A stretch of DNA of 64,000 bases from Geomonas oryzisoli (GTDB taxonomy: Bacteria; Desulfobacterota; Desulfuromonadia; Geobacterales; Geobacteraceae). Position numbers and translations under genes: made by a program. The notes beneath the pieces are model-generated. The model searched no databases and had not been told where the DNA came from. It saw only the letters and a program-made list of their open reading frames with translations. Location of the stretch: NCBI RefSeq assembly GCF_018986915.1, contig NZ_CP076723.1, positions 1,211,501 to 1,275,500 of the forward strand, given 5' to 3'. Below, one piece after another: positions 42,603 to 49,908 of this stretch. Each line of letters begins with the position of its first letter. Positions within the stretch are counted from its first letter, which is position 1.

Positions 42603-43820
42603 CTAGGCCTCTCTTTTGAACGGAAGCACCTTCGCTCCCGCCTTAAGGCCGTCTAGGTAATCCGCCCAGGTCTGCATCATTTTGCGCCGCTCGGCTAGGT
42701 GGGCCGTGCGGTTGTAGGCGCGACCGTTGGGGTCGCGCAGCGCGTGGGCCAGTTGCTGCTCGATGTAATCCGCCCGGATCTGCAGCACCTCGTCCAGGAT
42801 GGTCCGCGCCATGGCCCTGAAGCCGTGGCCGGTCATCACGTCCCCGTCATACCCCATTCTTCTCAGGGCGGCGTTGACGGTGTTCTCGGACATACAGCGG
42901 TCGAAGGATCTCCCGGAGGGGAACAGGTAGCGGCTGGTGCCGGAGTAAGGCTGCAGTTCCTTCAGGATGTCCAGCGCCTGGGTGGCGAGCGGGACGATGT
43001 GGGGTGCCTTGGTCTTCATGCGCTGCGCCGGGATGTTCCACTGTTCCGCTTCAAAATCGATCTCGGACCATTCCGCCTGTCTCAACTCGCCGGGGCGCAC
43101 GAAGACGAGCGGCGCGAGTCGCAGGGCGCACCTCACCACGAAACCGCCCTGGTAGGCGTCGAGGTCGCGCAATAGCGGTGCCACTTCCTTGGGTTCGGTG
43201 ATGGCGGCATGGTTGCGCCCCTTGGCCGGGGGGATGGCCCCTTTAAGGTCGGCGGCGACGTCGCGCTTCGCCCTCCCCGTGGCGATGGCGTACCGAAACA
43301 CTTGGCCGCAGATCGTCTTGACCCGGTGCGTCGTTTCCAGGGCACCCCGCGCCTCGATCCGGCGCAGCACCGCCAGGAGTTCCGGTGCCTCGATCTCCCC
43401 GATGGGGGTTCCACCGAGCCAGGGAAATACGTTTTGTTCCAGGCGGGCCAGGATGGTCTGCGCGTGCCCCTCGGTCCAGGTCGGCTTGAACCGCTCCCAC
43501 CACTCCCGGGCCACGATCTCGAAGCTGTTCGCCGCCCGCTGTTCCCGGGCAGACTTCTGCGCCCGGCGGGCCGCTCCGGGATCAACGCCGTTCCGCAACT
43601 CCTTGCGCGCCGCCCGCATCAGGTCGCGCGCCTCGGCGAGCGGTACCTGCGGGTAGGTCCCGAGGGCCAGCACCTTTTCCTTCCCTTCGAAGCGGTATTT
43701 GAGCCGCCAGTATTTCCCGCCGCCGGGATTGATCAGGAGGTACATCCCCTCGCTGTCCGAAAGCTTGATCGGCTTCGCTCCCGGCTTGGTATTTCGTATC
43801 TTTACGTCCGTCAGTGCCAC
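42603..43820 (-). CDS. P4-type tyrosine recombinase (integrase)
   Basis: The protein has 405 residues from GTG 43820, which has GGAGG at proper spacing; GTG 43832 overlaps that site. The N-terminal DUF4102 arm-binding domain begins MALTDVKIRNTKPGAKPIKL with GMYLLINPGGGKYWRLKY. Catalytic motifs are the arginine in RPGELRQAEW, HGFR in MTGHGFRAMART, and the QLAHALRDPNGRAYNR segment with the tyrosine. It lies beside ssrA at the attR end, so it should catalyse integration and excision of this element. It looks intact. Confidence 0.95.
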   Translation of the reverse strand: MALTDVKIRNTKPGAKPIKLSDSEGMYLLINPGGGKYWRLKYRFEGKEKVLALGTYPQVPLAEARDLMRAARKELRNGVDPGAARRAQKSAREQRAANSFEIVAREWWERFKPTWTEGHAQTILARLEQNVFPWLGGTPIGEIEAPELLAVLRRIEARGALETTHRVKTICGQVFRYAIATGRAKRDVAADLKGAIPPAKGRNHAAITEPKEVAPLLRDLDAYQGGFVVRCALRLAPLVFVRPGELRQAEWSEIDFEAEQWNIPAQRMKTKAPHIVPLATQALDILKELQPYSGTSRYLFPSGRSFDRCMSENTVNAALRRMGYDGDVMTGHGFRAMARTILDEVLQIRADYIEQQLAHALRDPNGRAYNRTAHLAERRKMMQTWADYLDGLKAGAKVLPFKREA

Positions 43821-43872
43821 GGCAACCTCCACGTGGGGGTATCAGATTTGTTTTGGGGGTACATTTCGCTTC

Positions 43873-43892
43873 TTGTACCCCCAAATACCCCC
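43873..43892. repeat. TTGTACCCCCAAATACCCCC, partner of 28855-28874
   Basis: This lies between the integrase start and attR. GGGGGTAT and GGGGGTAC at about 43835-43862 are inverted half-copies nearby. Candidate integrase arm-binding sites. Confidence 0.55.
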
Positions 43893-43933
43893 GCTGTCAA
43901 TGGTTACCACCATACTACACTGGACGCTGATAA

Positions 43934-43968
43934 AAGAAAAAGCCCTGATTTCTCAGGGCTTTTTCTTT
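43934..43968. terminator. Terminator for tmRNA in the inserted configuration
   Basis: AAAGAAAAAGCCCTGA pairs with TCAGGGCTTTTTCTTT around TTTC, with T-runs on both strands. It is inside the element, 26 bp beyond the ssrA 3' end, and would replace the displaced original terminator. Confidence 0.9.
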
Positions 43969-43993
43969 ATTTGGATCTTTTAAGACCCCCTAA

Positions 43994-44013
43994 TGGTGGA
44001 GGTGGCGGGAATC
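43994..44013. repeat. attR, 3' end of ssrA
   Basis: Identical to 28779-28798. Here it continues into the T-arm-like part of tmRNA (GAACCCGCGTCC on the plus strand). Confidence 0.9.
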
Positions 44014-44345
44014 GAACCCGCGTCCGAGAATCGTACACATAAGGCGTCTACATGCTTGTACCTGTTTTTAAGTTTAGCCCCTCAAGGCTCCACAGGGCGG
44101 GATACTTGAGTCGCGATTCCGCTTGATTTCGCCGCAGGGCCACGGACTCTCCCTGAAACTATCCCACTGAATGACGTTCTATCCTTCCACGTGGGAGATG
44201 GTAGGTAGAACGTTAGCAGGTTATTAAGCTGCTAAAGCGTATTCGTAGTTGTCGGCGCTTAATGCGTCCCGGATTGTTTAACGAGCCACCCGGACCTCGG
44301 CATGCAACCTTAGCTTCTTACCCCCGTCGAAACCTTTACACCCCC
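43994..44345 (-). ncRNA. ssrA: Transfer-messenger RNA (tmRNA)
   Basis: About 352 nt. The 5' end reads GGGGGTGTAAAGGTTTCGAC and the 3' end TTCGATTCCCGCCACCTCCA then CCA, pairing as the alanyl acceptor arm. The tag reading frame gives ADNYEYALAA then TAA, a typical proteolysis tag. It rescues stalled ribosomes with SmpB, encoded about 340 bp upstream on the same strand. Its 3' end is the att site of the element to the left. Confidence 0.97.
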
Positions 44346-44359
44346 TTAAAATCTGAAAA

Positions 44360-44686
44360 AACGTTCAACGTTCAACGTTCCATGTTAACTGCGATCATCT
44401 GCTAAAGGTTCAAACTTTACGTCTGTTTTAGCAGCCTTACCGTGCTGTCACGCTGCCGGTGCCATTCAGGGGCGAGCTCCATCGAACGTTGAACGTCGAA
44501 CGTTGAACGGCCGTTTACCGGCTTTGCCGTGCTGTCACGTTGCCAGTGCCATTCAGGTCGAGCTCCATCGAACGTTGAACGGCGAACGTTGAACGGCCGT
44601 TTACCGGCCTTGCCGTGCTGTCACGCTGCCCGTGCCATTCAGGGTCGAGCTCCATCGAACGTTGAACGTTGAACGTTGAACGGCCG
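44360..44686. repeat. Heptamer repeats and three 87-bp tandem units between smpB and ssrA
   Basis: GTTCAAC-type heptamers at about 44364-44382 face three tandem units of about 87 bp (about 44437-44686). Each unit carries GTGCTGTCACG, GTGCCATTCAGG, GAGCTCCATC and a block of GAACGTT-type heptamers, and ends GAACGGCCGTT. No gene. The last unit abuts the smpB stop codon. Inverted heptamers on both sides could fold in a long smpB-ssrA transcript. Confidence 0.88.
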
Positions 44687-45160
44687 TTAATCCCTGTCCC
44701 TTGAGCCGCGGTTTCTTTCCTTCATGGCGACCACGACATCGCGCTGCATGTCCTTCGCCTTCATGACTTCGCGCTTGTCGTAGTTCTTCTTCCCCTTGGC
44801 GAGTCCCAGCTCGGTCTTGACCTTGCCGTCCTTGAAGTACACCCGAAGCGGGATCAGCGTGTAACCCTGCTCCCTGATCTTGGAGAAGAGCTTCACGATT
44901 TCCTTCTTGTGCAACAACAGCTTCCTCATCCGGTCGGGATCGTGATTCTCTCGATTGCCGAAATCGTACGGGTTGATGTGGAAGTTGTGCAGGAAGGCTT
45001 CGCCGTTCTTCACCATGGCGAAAGAGTCGTTCAGGTTGGCCTTGCCGTTGCGCAGGGACTTTACCTCGGTCCCCTGCAGCACCATGCCCGCCTCGTAACG
45101 CTCCTCGATGAAGTAGTCGTGAAAGGCCTTCTTGTTGTTGCAGATCAGCTTCTCGCCCAT
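44687..45160 (-). CDS. smpB: SsrA-binding protein SmpB
   Basis: The protein has 157 residues from ATG 45160, with the canonical start [20 protein letters not shown]. Further hallmarks are [32 protein letters not shown] and [11 protein letters not shown], and the C-terminal basic tail [10 protein letters not shown]. It binds tmRNA and delivers it to stalled ribosomes. The longer open frame to 45853 reads through an unrelated region and is rejected. No strong ribosome-binding site precedes it. Confidence 0.95.
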   Translation of the reverse strand: MGEKLICNNKKAFHDYFIEERYEAGMVLQGTEVKSLRNGKANLNDSFAMVKNGEAFLHNFHINPYDFGNRENHDPDRMRKLLLHKKEIVKLFSKIREQGYTLIPLRVYFKDGKVKTELGLAKGKKNYDKREVMKAKDMQRDVVVAMKERNRGSRDRD

Positions 45161-45340
45161 AACGATCCATAGTAACAGAATCGCCTGCAAAAGGACAGGG
45201 GGAAAAACATAAGGATCTTTTGCCAGCGATTCCAGACGGGCAAGCTGTCCTTCCGGTCCTCTTGACTTTCGGGGGAAAAGCAGGGACACTAGCCGGCCGC
45301 GATGACGTCGCGCGGCACCATATATTAAATAAGGAACAGC

Positions 45341-46258
45341 ATGCAGTCCAAAACCATCAAGTCCGATCTTCTCCTTCTTCTGATCGCCGCCATCTGGGGC
45401 GGCGGTTTCGTCGCGCAGCGCAAGGGACTCGATTTTCTCGGCCCGTTTTCCTACAACGGTGTCCGCTTCGCGCTCGGGAGCCTTTCCCTGCTCCCCCTGG
45501 TGTATCTGAATCGGCGCCGGCAGGGGCCTTATCACGGCAGCCTGCCGCAAGCAGGGAACCGCGCGCTGCTGTACGGCGGCCTGATGGCCGGGGGCGCGCT
45601 CTTCATGGGTGCTTCGCTGCAGCAGGTCGGCATCGCCTACACCACGGCGGGGAACGCCGGTTTCATCACGGGACTTTACGTCGTCCTCGTGCCGCTTCTG
45701 GGCATGTTCTGGGGACAGCGCCCCCGCATCGGCACCTGCCTCGGCGCCGTGTTGGCCGCCGTCGGCCTTTTCTTTTTGAGCGTCACCGACCGGTTCACCA
45801 TCGGCATCGGCGACCTGTTGGAACTGATCGGCGCCGTATTCTGGGCGGGACACGTGCTCCTGATCGGCTGGCTCTCCCCGCGCCTGGACCCCTTCAAGCT
45901 TTCCGCGCTGCAGTTCGCCGTCTGCTCGGTGTTAAGCCTGATCACCGCGTTCGTCTTCGAGTCCATGACCCTTGCCGCGGTCTTTGCCGCCTGGCGTCCC
46001 ATTCTCTACGGCGGCCTTATCTCCGTGGGCTTTGCCTACACCATGCAGGTGGTGGCGCAGCGCGACGCCCATCCCGCGCACACCGCGGTGATTTTGAGCG
46101 CGGAAGGCGTCTTCGCCGCCATCTGGGGATGGTTCTTCCTCGGTGAAGTGCTGGGAGCCCGGGGACTCCTGGGCTGCACCCTCATGCTCGCCGGCATCCT
46201 CTGCTCCGAGCTCTGCAACCTGGTCATCCAACTGCGGAGCAGCGCCAAGGCGGTGTGA
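45341..46258 (+). CDS. DMT-superfamily (EamA) transporter
   Basis: The 305-residue inner-membrane protein has ten predicted helices and two EamA repeats. The first repeat starts [20 protein letters not shown] and contains [20 protein letters not shown]; the second begins near [19 protein letters not shown] and has [17 protein letters not shown]. Members export metabolites or amino acids; no substrate is indicated. Start has AAGGA upstream. It is divergent from smpB. Confidence 0.92.
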   Translation: MQSKTIKSDLLLLLIAAIWGGGFVAQRKGLDFLGPFSYNGVRFALGSLSLLPLVYLNRRRQGPYHGSLPQAGNRALLYGGLMAGGALFMGASLQQVGIAYTTAGNAGFITGLYVVLVPLLGMFWGQRPRIGTCLGAVLAAVGLFFLSVTDRFTIGIGDLLELIGAVFWAGHVLLIGWLSPRLDPFKLSALQFAVCSVLSLITAFVFESMTLAAVFAAWRPILYGGLISVGFAYTMQVVAQRDAHPAHTAVILSAEGVFAAIWGWFFLGEVLGARGLLGCTLMLAGILCSELCNLVIQLRSSAKAV

Positions 46259-46349
46259 AACCGGTGTCGCACAAGTTGCACGAAGCCGTGACGGCTGGTA
46301 TCGTGGGATGGCCCGCCGCTTTTAATCCTGCAATGAGAAGGTTTTTACG

Positions 46350-47687
46350 ATGAACGAAGAAGAACAAAATGGGGGAGGGGAGCAAGAACCCCTCGATACA
46401 TCGAAAGGCTACCAGCGCTACCTCAGGAAGCTGCGCGAGAAAAGCTACATGCAGGTCACGATCTGGACGGCGGCACTTCTTGTCGGATGCGCCGCCGTTC
46501 TCTTCGCACGTCTCATCTCCGCTTGCCAGGCCGTGTTCTTCGGACTGTTTCACGCCCATTCCTATCTCATGACCGCGGCCACACCGCTGCTTTTCGTCGC
46601 CGCAACCTTGATCGTTCAAAGATTCGGCCCCGAAGCTCGAGGCAGCGGTATTCCCCAGGTGCTCGAAGCGATAGACAGGGCCCACGGCAATAAGCACGAG
46701 CCACCGTGGCATAGCCCCCTGGTCTCGCTACGCACCGCAGTGGTAAAGGTGATATCGAGTTGCGTAGGCATAATCGCCGGCGCTTCCATCGGGCGCGAGG
46801 GCCCCACCGTCCAGATTTCAGCCTCGGTCTTTGCCTTTTTCGGGCGGATGACACGAAAGGTCCTTCCCCAGGTCGATTTTCAAACCTTCCTGACCGCAGG
46901 TGCCGCGGCGGGCGTCGCGGCGGCGTTCAACGCCCCCCTCGCCGGGATTGCTTTTGCGCTGGAGGAAGTGACCGAGGGGGCATTCGGGCGTTTCAGGGAA
47001 ATGGTGATGCTCGCCGTCATCCTTTCCGGTATCGCGGCGATGGCCTTAGCCGGCAACTACCTCTACTTCGGTCATCCCGCCGTCACGCTTACGCCGAACC
47101 TGCTGGTCCCTGAAACGCTTATTTTCGGCGTCGTCGGCGGGATCATGGGGGGTGCATTCGCCCGGCTGCTTGCCTTTCCGGAACTGTTCGGCCTCCCTCC
47201 TCAGCCGTGGAAGAGAGCGCTCTACTGCGGCATCGTCTGCGCTGCCATCGGCCTGTTGACCGACGGAGCCTCTGCCGGATCGGGGTACGAAGTCACCCGC
47301 AGTTTCCTCGAGAGTTCCTCCATCGAACAGTGGCCGGCGGGACTGGGGATAGCGAAGTTCGCGACCACCGTCCTTTCCTACCTTTCCGGGATGGCCGGCG
47401 GCATTTTTTCTCCCTGTCTTTCCATCGGGGCCGGCTTCGGCTTCACCGTCGCCAAACTACTGCACCTGCAGAATTTCAAGGTGTGCGGGCTCCTCGGCAT
47501 GGTCGGCTTCTTTTCCGGCGCCATCCAGGCGCCCTTGACCGCGGTGATCATCATCATGGAGATGACCGACGAGCACACCCTCATTATTCCCTTCCTGCTG
47601 GCGGCATATCTTTCCCGGAGAATCGGGAAGGTTTTCATGCCGGTTCCGCTGTACCGCTTCCTTGCCAGTAAAAATCAGAAGGGGTAA
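46350..47687 (+). CDS. ClC-family chloride channel or H+/Cl- exchanger
   Basis: The 445-residue membrane protein has the three ClC selectivity motifs GSGIPQV, GREGPTVQ and GGIFSPCLSIGAG. The gating glutamate in GREGP is present, and an acidic residue in FALEEVTEG stands near the proton-glutamate position of exchangers, so antiport is plausible. There is no CBS domain. Start at 46350 follows GAGAAGG. Confidence 0.93.
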   Translation: MNEEEQNGGGEQEPLDTSKGYQRYLRKLREKSYMQVTIWTAALLVGCAAVLFARLISACQAVFFGLFHAHSYLMTAATPLLFVAATLIVQRFGPEARGSGIPQVLEAIDRAHGNKHEPPWHSPLVSLRTAVVKVISSCVGIIAGASIGREGPTVQISASVFAFFGRMTRKVLPQVDFQTFLTAGAAAGVAAAFNAPLAGIAFALEEVTEGAFGRFREMVMLAVILSGIAAMALAGNYLYFGHPAVTLTPNLLVPETLIFGVVGGIMGGAFARLLAFPELFGLPPQPWKRALYCGIVCAAIGLLTDGASAGSGYEVTRSFLESSSIEQWPAGLGIAKFATTVLSYLSGMAGGIFSPCLSIGAGFGFTVAKLLHLQNFKVCGLLGMVGFFSGAIQAPLTAVIIIMEMTDEHTLIIPFLLAAYLSRRIGKVFMPVPLYRFLASKNQKG

Positions 47688-47800
47688 CCGCCGGTTGCCC
47701 CAATGTTTCATTGCTGCTCGCACGAGCGGCTCTACCACTTCTACCTTCCCCACCACCATTCCGCTTTACGCAAAACACAGTGAAGTCCTCGCGTTTTCCC

Positions 47801-47844
47801 GTGACATAAGTGGTTGCTCGTGAATTAGAAATCTGATAGATTTC
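47801..47844. repeat. 44-bp direct repeat, left copy
   Basis: Contains ACATAAGTGGTTGCTCGTG and ATTAGAAATCTGATAGATTTC-type sequence. The copy at 49227-49270 differs at two positions. AGAAATCTGATAGATTTC is itself an imperfect palindrome. It lies upstream of the HEPN/MNT pair. Confidence 0.88.
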
Positions 47845-47917
47845 GGTGCAACTCACGCTGCAGAAATAGGAAATTTTCGCAGACGTGACTTCAGGTAAGC
47901 TTTTCATGAGGGACGAA

Positions 47918-48331
47918 ATGGAGACTTCAGACATTCGCTGGCAGCAGCGCCTTGCCAACTACAAAAAGGCCTTGTCTCAGCTGACAAAATTCATTGCCAA
48001 AGGAGAACTCAACGAGCTTGAGGAACAAGGTCTTATCAAGGCTTTCGAGTATACCTATGAATTGGCTTGGAACGTAATTAAGGATTTTCTCGCCAGCAGG
48101 GGGAGCAACTCTATTTACGGTTCGAGGGATGCGATCAGGGAAGCCTTCAGTACCGGCCTCATCATTGACGGCGATGGGTGGATGGAAATGTACGCCGACC
48201 GTAACAAGACCTCCCATACCTACAATGAGGAGACTGCAGACGAGATCATGCGTAACATCCTTGCGCGGTACTATCCGCTGTTTGTCGCACTAAGAGAAAA
48301 AATGGAGTCTCTGGTTGAGGAGGGGCGTTAA
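47918..48331 (+). CDS. HEPN-type (HI0074 family) nucleotidyltransferase partner
   Basis: The protein has 137 residues from ATG 47918 (GAGGG site; 47906 is an alternative). It matches the HI0074 substrate-binding family: WQQRLANYKKALSQLTKFI, GLIKAFEYTYELAWNVIKDF and then REAFSTGLI, with MYADRNKTSHTYNE providing the RxxxxH-like catalytic motif (RNKTSH). With the MNT gene it forms a HEPN/MNT toxin-antitoxin module in which the MNT enzyme modifies the HEPN RNase. Confidence 0.9.
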   Translation: METSDIRWQQRLANYKKALSQLTKFIAKGELNELEEQGLIKAFEYTYELAWNVIKDFLASRGSNSIYGSRDAIREAFSTGLIIDGDGWMEMYADRNKTSHTYNEETADEIMRNILARYYPLFVALREKMESLVEEGR

Positions 48332-48334
48332 GCG

Positions 48335-48646
48335 GTGCTGGCTGACTCCGGGCTGAAAGAGGCCACTATTGAAAAGATCCGTTCCGTCTTCTCCCGATAT
48401 CCCGAGATAGAAGAAGTGATACTGTATGGTTCCCGAGCAATGGGAAGGCACAGAAACGGTTCAGATATTGACCTGACGATGGTGGGGGAGGGGGTGACTC
48501 ACGCCCTGCAACTTAAGATCGAAAACGAGCTCGATGATCTGCTTTTACCGTACAAGATAGACCTTTCCGTGCTGACCGGTATAGATAACGCCGAACTACT
48601 CGCCCATATTCAGCGGGTCGGCATGGTCTTCTACCGCAGGGCCTGA
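48335..48646 (+). CDS. MNT-type minimal nucleotidyltransferase (antitoxin)
   Basis: The 103-residue protein starts at GTG 48335, 3 bp after the HEPN stop. The signature VILYGSRAMGRHRNGSDIDL gives GS and DxD, with KIDLSVL as the third acidic position. It is the expected partner of the preceding HEPN gene and probably neutralises it by adding nucleotides. Confidence 0.9.
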   Translation: MLADSGLKEATIEKIRSVFSRYPEIEEVILYGSRAMGRHRNGSDIDLTMVGEGVTHALQLKIENELDDLLLPYKIDLSVLTGIDNAELLAHIQRVGMVFYRRA

Positions 48647-48683
48647 TTCCAAATGCCGTGACTTTCCTTGAGCCCACATCACT

Positions 48684-49118
48684 ATGAGCCCTGCCTTTCA
48701 TCGTTACATCGGCATCGACTATTCCGGTGCTCACCACCTCGCCCAAGCTAAAGCCGTGAAGACACCGGTTGACCACGCCTTTGGCATGCTGAAAGACGTG
48801 GTTCAAGGGGACAGGACGAAGTGGAGTATCGTGTACGACATCAACAACCTGAAAGCCTTTTACCGTACCGCAACCAATGCGAAGACACGGGTGGTTGATC
48901 TGAAGGATACGGATTTTTCTTGCACCGCGCCGGTCCAGATGGTCGATATCGATGCCGGCAGCGGGAATGTAAGCAAGAGCTTTCAAGCTTATACGCAGCA
49001 GGCGAACCGCAAGCTCCTGGGAGACGCTTTCGGCAAAACCGACTTTCTCAAAACCATTCCCACCCAGACTATTGATGCCATAGCTGCATATCCGGACTCT
49101 TTTAAATGTGAGCAGTAG
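48684..49118 (+). pseudogene. Chimeric remnant: DUF429-like start joined to a choloylglycine-hydrolase-family C-terminus
   Basis: The 144-codon frame opens with FHRYIGIDYSGA, which looks like the start of a DUF429-type protein, but changes at about codon 17 to HHLAQAKAVKTPVDHAFGML. The rest (GDRTKWSIVYDINNLKAFYR, then VDLKDTDFS) resembles the C-terminal part of linear-amide/choloylglycine hydrolases, whose catalytic Cys2 end is missing. It probably arose by deletion joining two gene pieces. It may be transcribed but is unlikely to be active. Confidence 0.6.
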
Positions 49119-49226
49119 AAGTCAACGTTTCCCGCCTCGTCCCCCTCGTGCGCCAGCCGCCGAGGGGGAACCTGTCCCGTCTTTTACGATCCCGTCTTAC
49201 TACACTCAAACGTCCCCCCTCACTCT

Positions 49227-49270
49227 GTCACATAAGTGGTTGCTCGTGGATTAGAAATCTGATAGATTTC
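49227..49270. repeat. 44-bp direct repeat, right copy
   Basis: Matches 47801-47844 with two differences. The two copies bracket the HEPN/MNT pair and the chimeric remnant (1.43 kb apart). The rest of 49119-49432 shows no gene. Confidence 0.88.
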
Positions 49271-49432
49271 CCCATGGTTAAATATTTCTGTTTAAAGCAC
49301 ATAAAGTAGACGAACTAGATGCAACCGGACAGGTCATCTGACAGTAAGCGGCCACAAAAGAGAGCGGAAAGAGCTCCCCGAGGCCTCGCTAACAGCACGA
49401 TGATCTCGCCTTGGCCCCAGAGGTAGTGATAA

Positions 49433-49864
49433 ATGGGAAAGCTTTCGCAGTTTCTGTCGACCGTCTTCAGCGGTAGCCCAACGTCCAGCGATGTGAACAG
49501 TGAGCGGTTGAAGTCATTGCCGAATCACTATTCGCAGTTCGACATGGCTTTGGCCTGGGAGATCAAGCAGGCGGGAATGGAAGCGGTCGTGGAGGGAGTG
49601 GGGAAGAATCTCCGCTACGCCTTCATGGAAGGGATCGAGATCTGGATCGCAGCAGTCGATGCCGCAGGCAAAACAACAGCCCGCAATGTCTGCTTCGTCA
49701 TCCCGCGCCAGGTGAAACAGGACGAGATCTTTCCCTTCAGCGTCAAGCTTCCGATTGCCGTGGAACCAGGCATGCTGCTGAAGTTCACCTACAAGTACAA
49801 CGGCTCCGACGGCGGTGACGGTGGCGTGGACTGGATGCAGAGTTTTGAGTGGGGTGTGTCCTGA
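49433..49864 (+). CDS. Hypothetical protein, probable beta-rich domain
   Basis: The 143-residue protein has no signal peptide. From about residue 60 it alternates short hydrophobic strands (IEIWIAAVDAAGKTTARNV, FPFSVKLPIAVEPGMLLKF) and ends with WMQSFEWGVS, suggesting a beta-sandwich. The region around it is accessory DNA. No family recognised. Confidence 0.6.
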   Translation: MGKLSQFLSTVFSGSPTSSDVNSERLKSLPNHYSQFDMALAWEIKQAGMEAVVEGVGKNLRYAFMEGIEIWIAAVDAAGKTTARNVCFVIPRQVKQDEIFPFSVKLPIAVEPGMLLKFTYKYNGSDGGDGGVDWMQSFEWGVS

Positions 49865-49908
49865 CTTTTGGGGTGGGATGGTTATTGGGTGGCAGAGGGC
49901 GCAATTGA

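Larger units (their letters stand above)
28779..44013. mobile_element. Integrated element in the 3' end of ssrA (about 15.2 kb)
   Basis: A 20-bp direct repeat (TGGTGGAGGTGGCGGGAATC) at 28779-28798 and 43994-44013 is the reverse complement of the tmRNA 3' end including its CCA. A P4-type integrase sits at the ssrA end with an AlpA-like gene next to it. Cargo includes AIPR-type and nucleotidyltransferase genes, a radical SAM peptide system and two decayed MobF relaxases. With the relaxases broken it may be excisable but not self-transmissible. Several cargo genes are clearly AT-richer than the host. Confidence 0.9.

Noticed and set aside
45161-45853. Extended smpB frame beginning at 45853
   Set aside because: The extra 231 codons lie opposite the DMT transporter gene, and SmpB proteins begin at MGEKLI.
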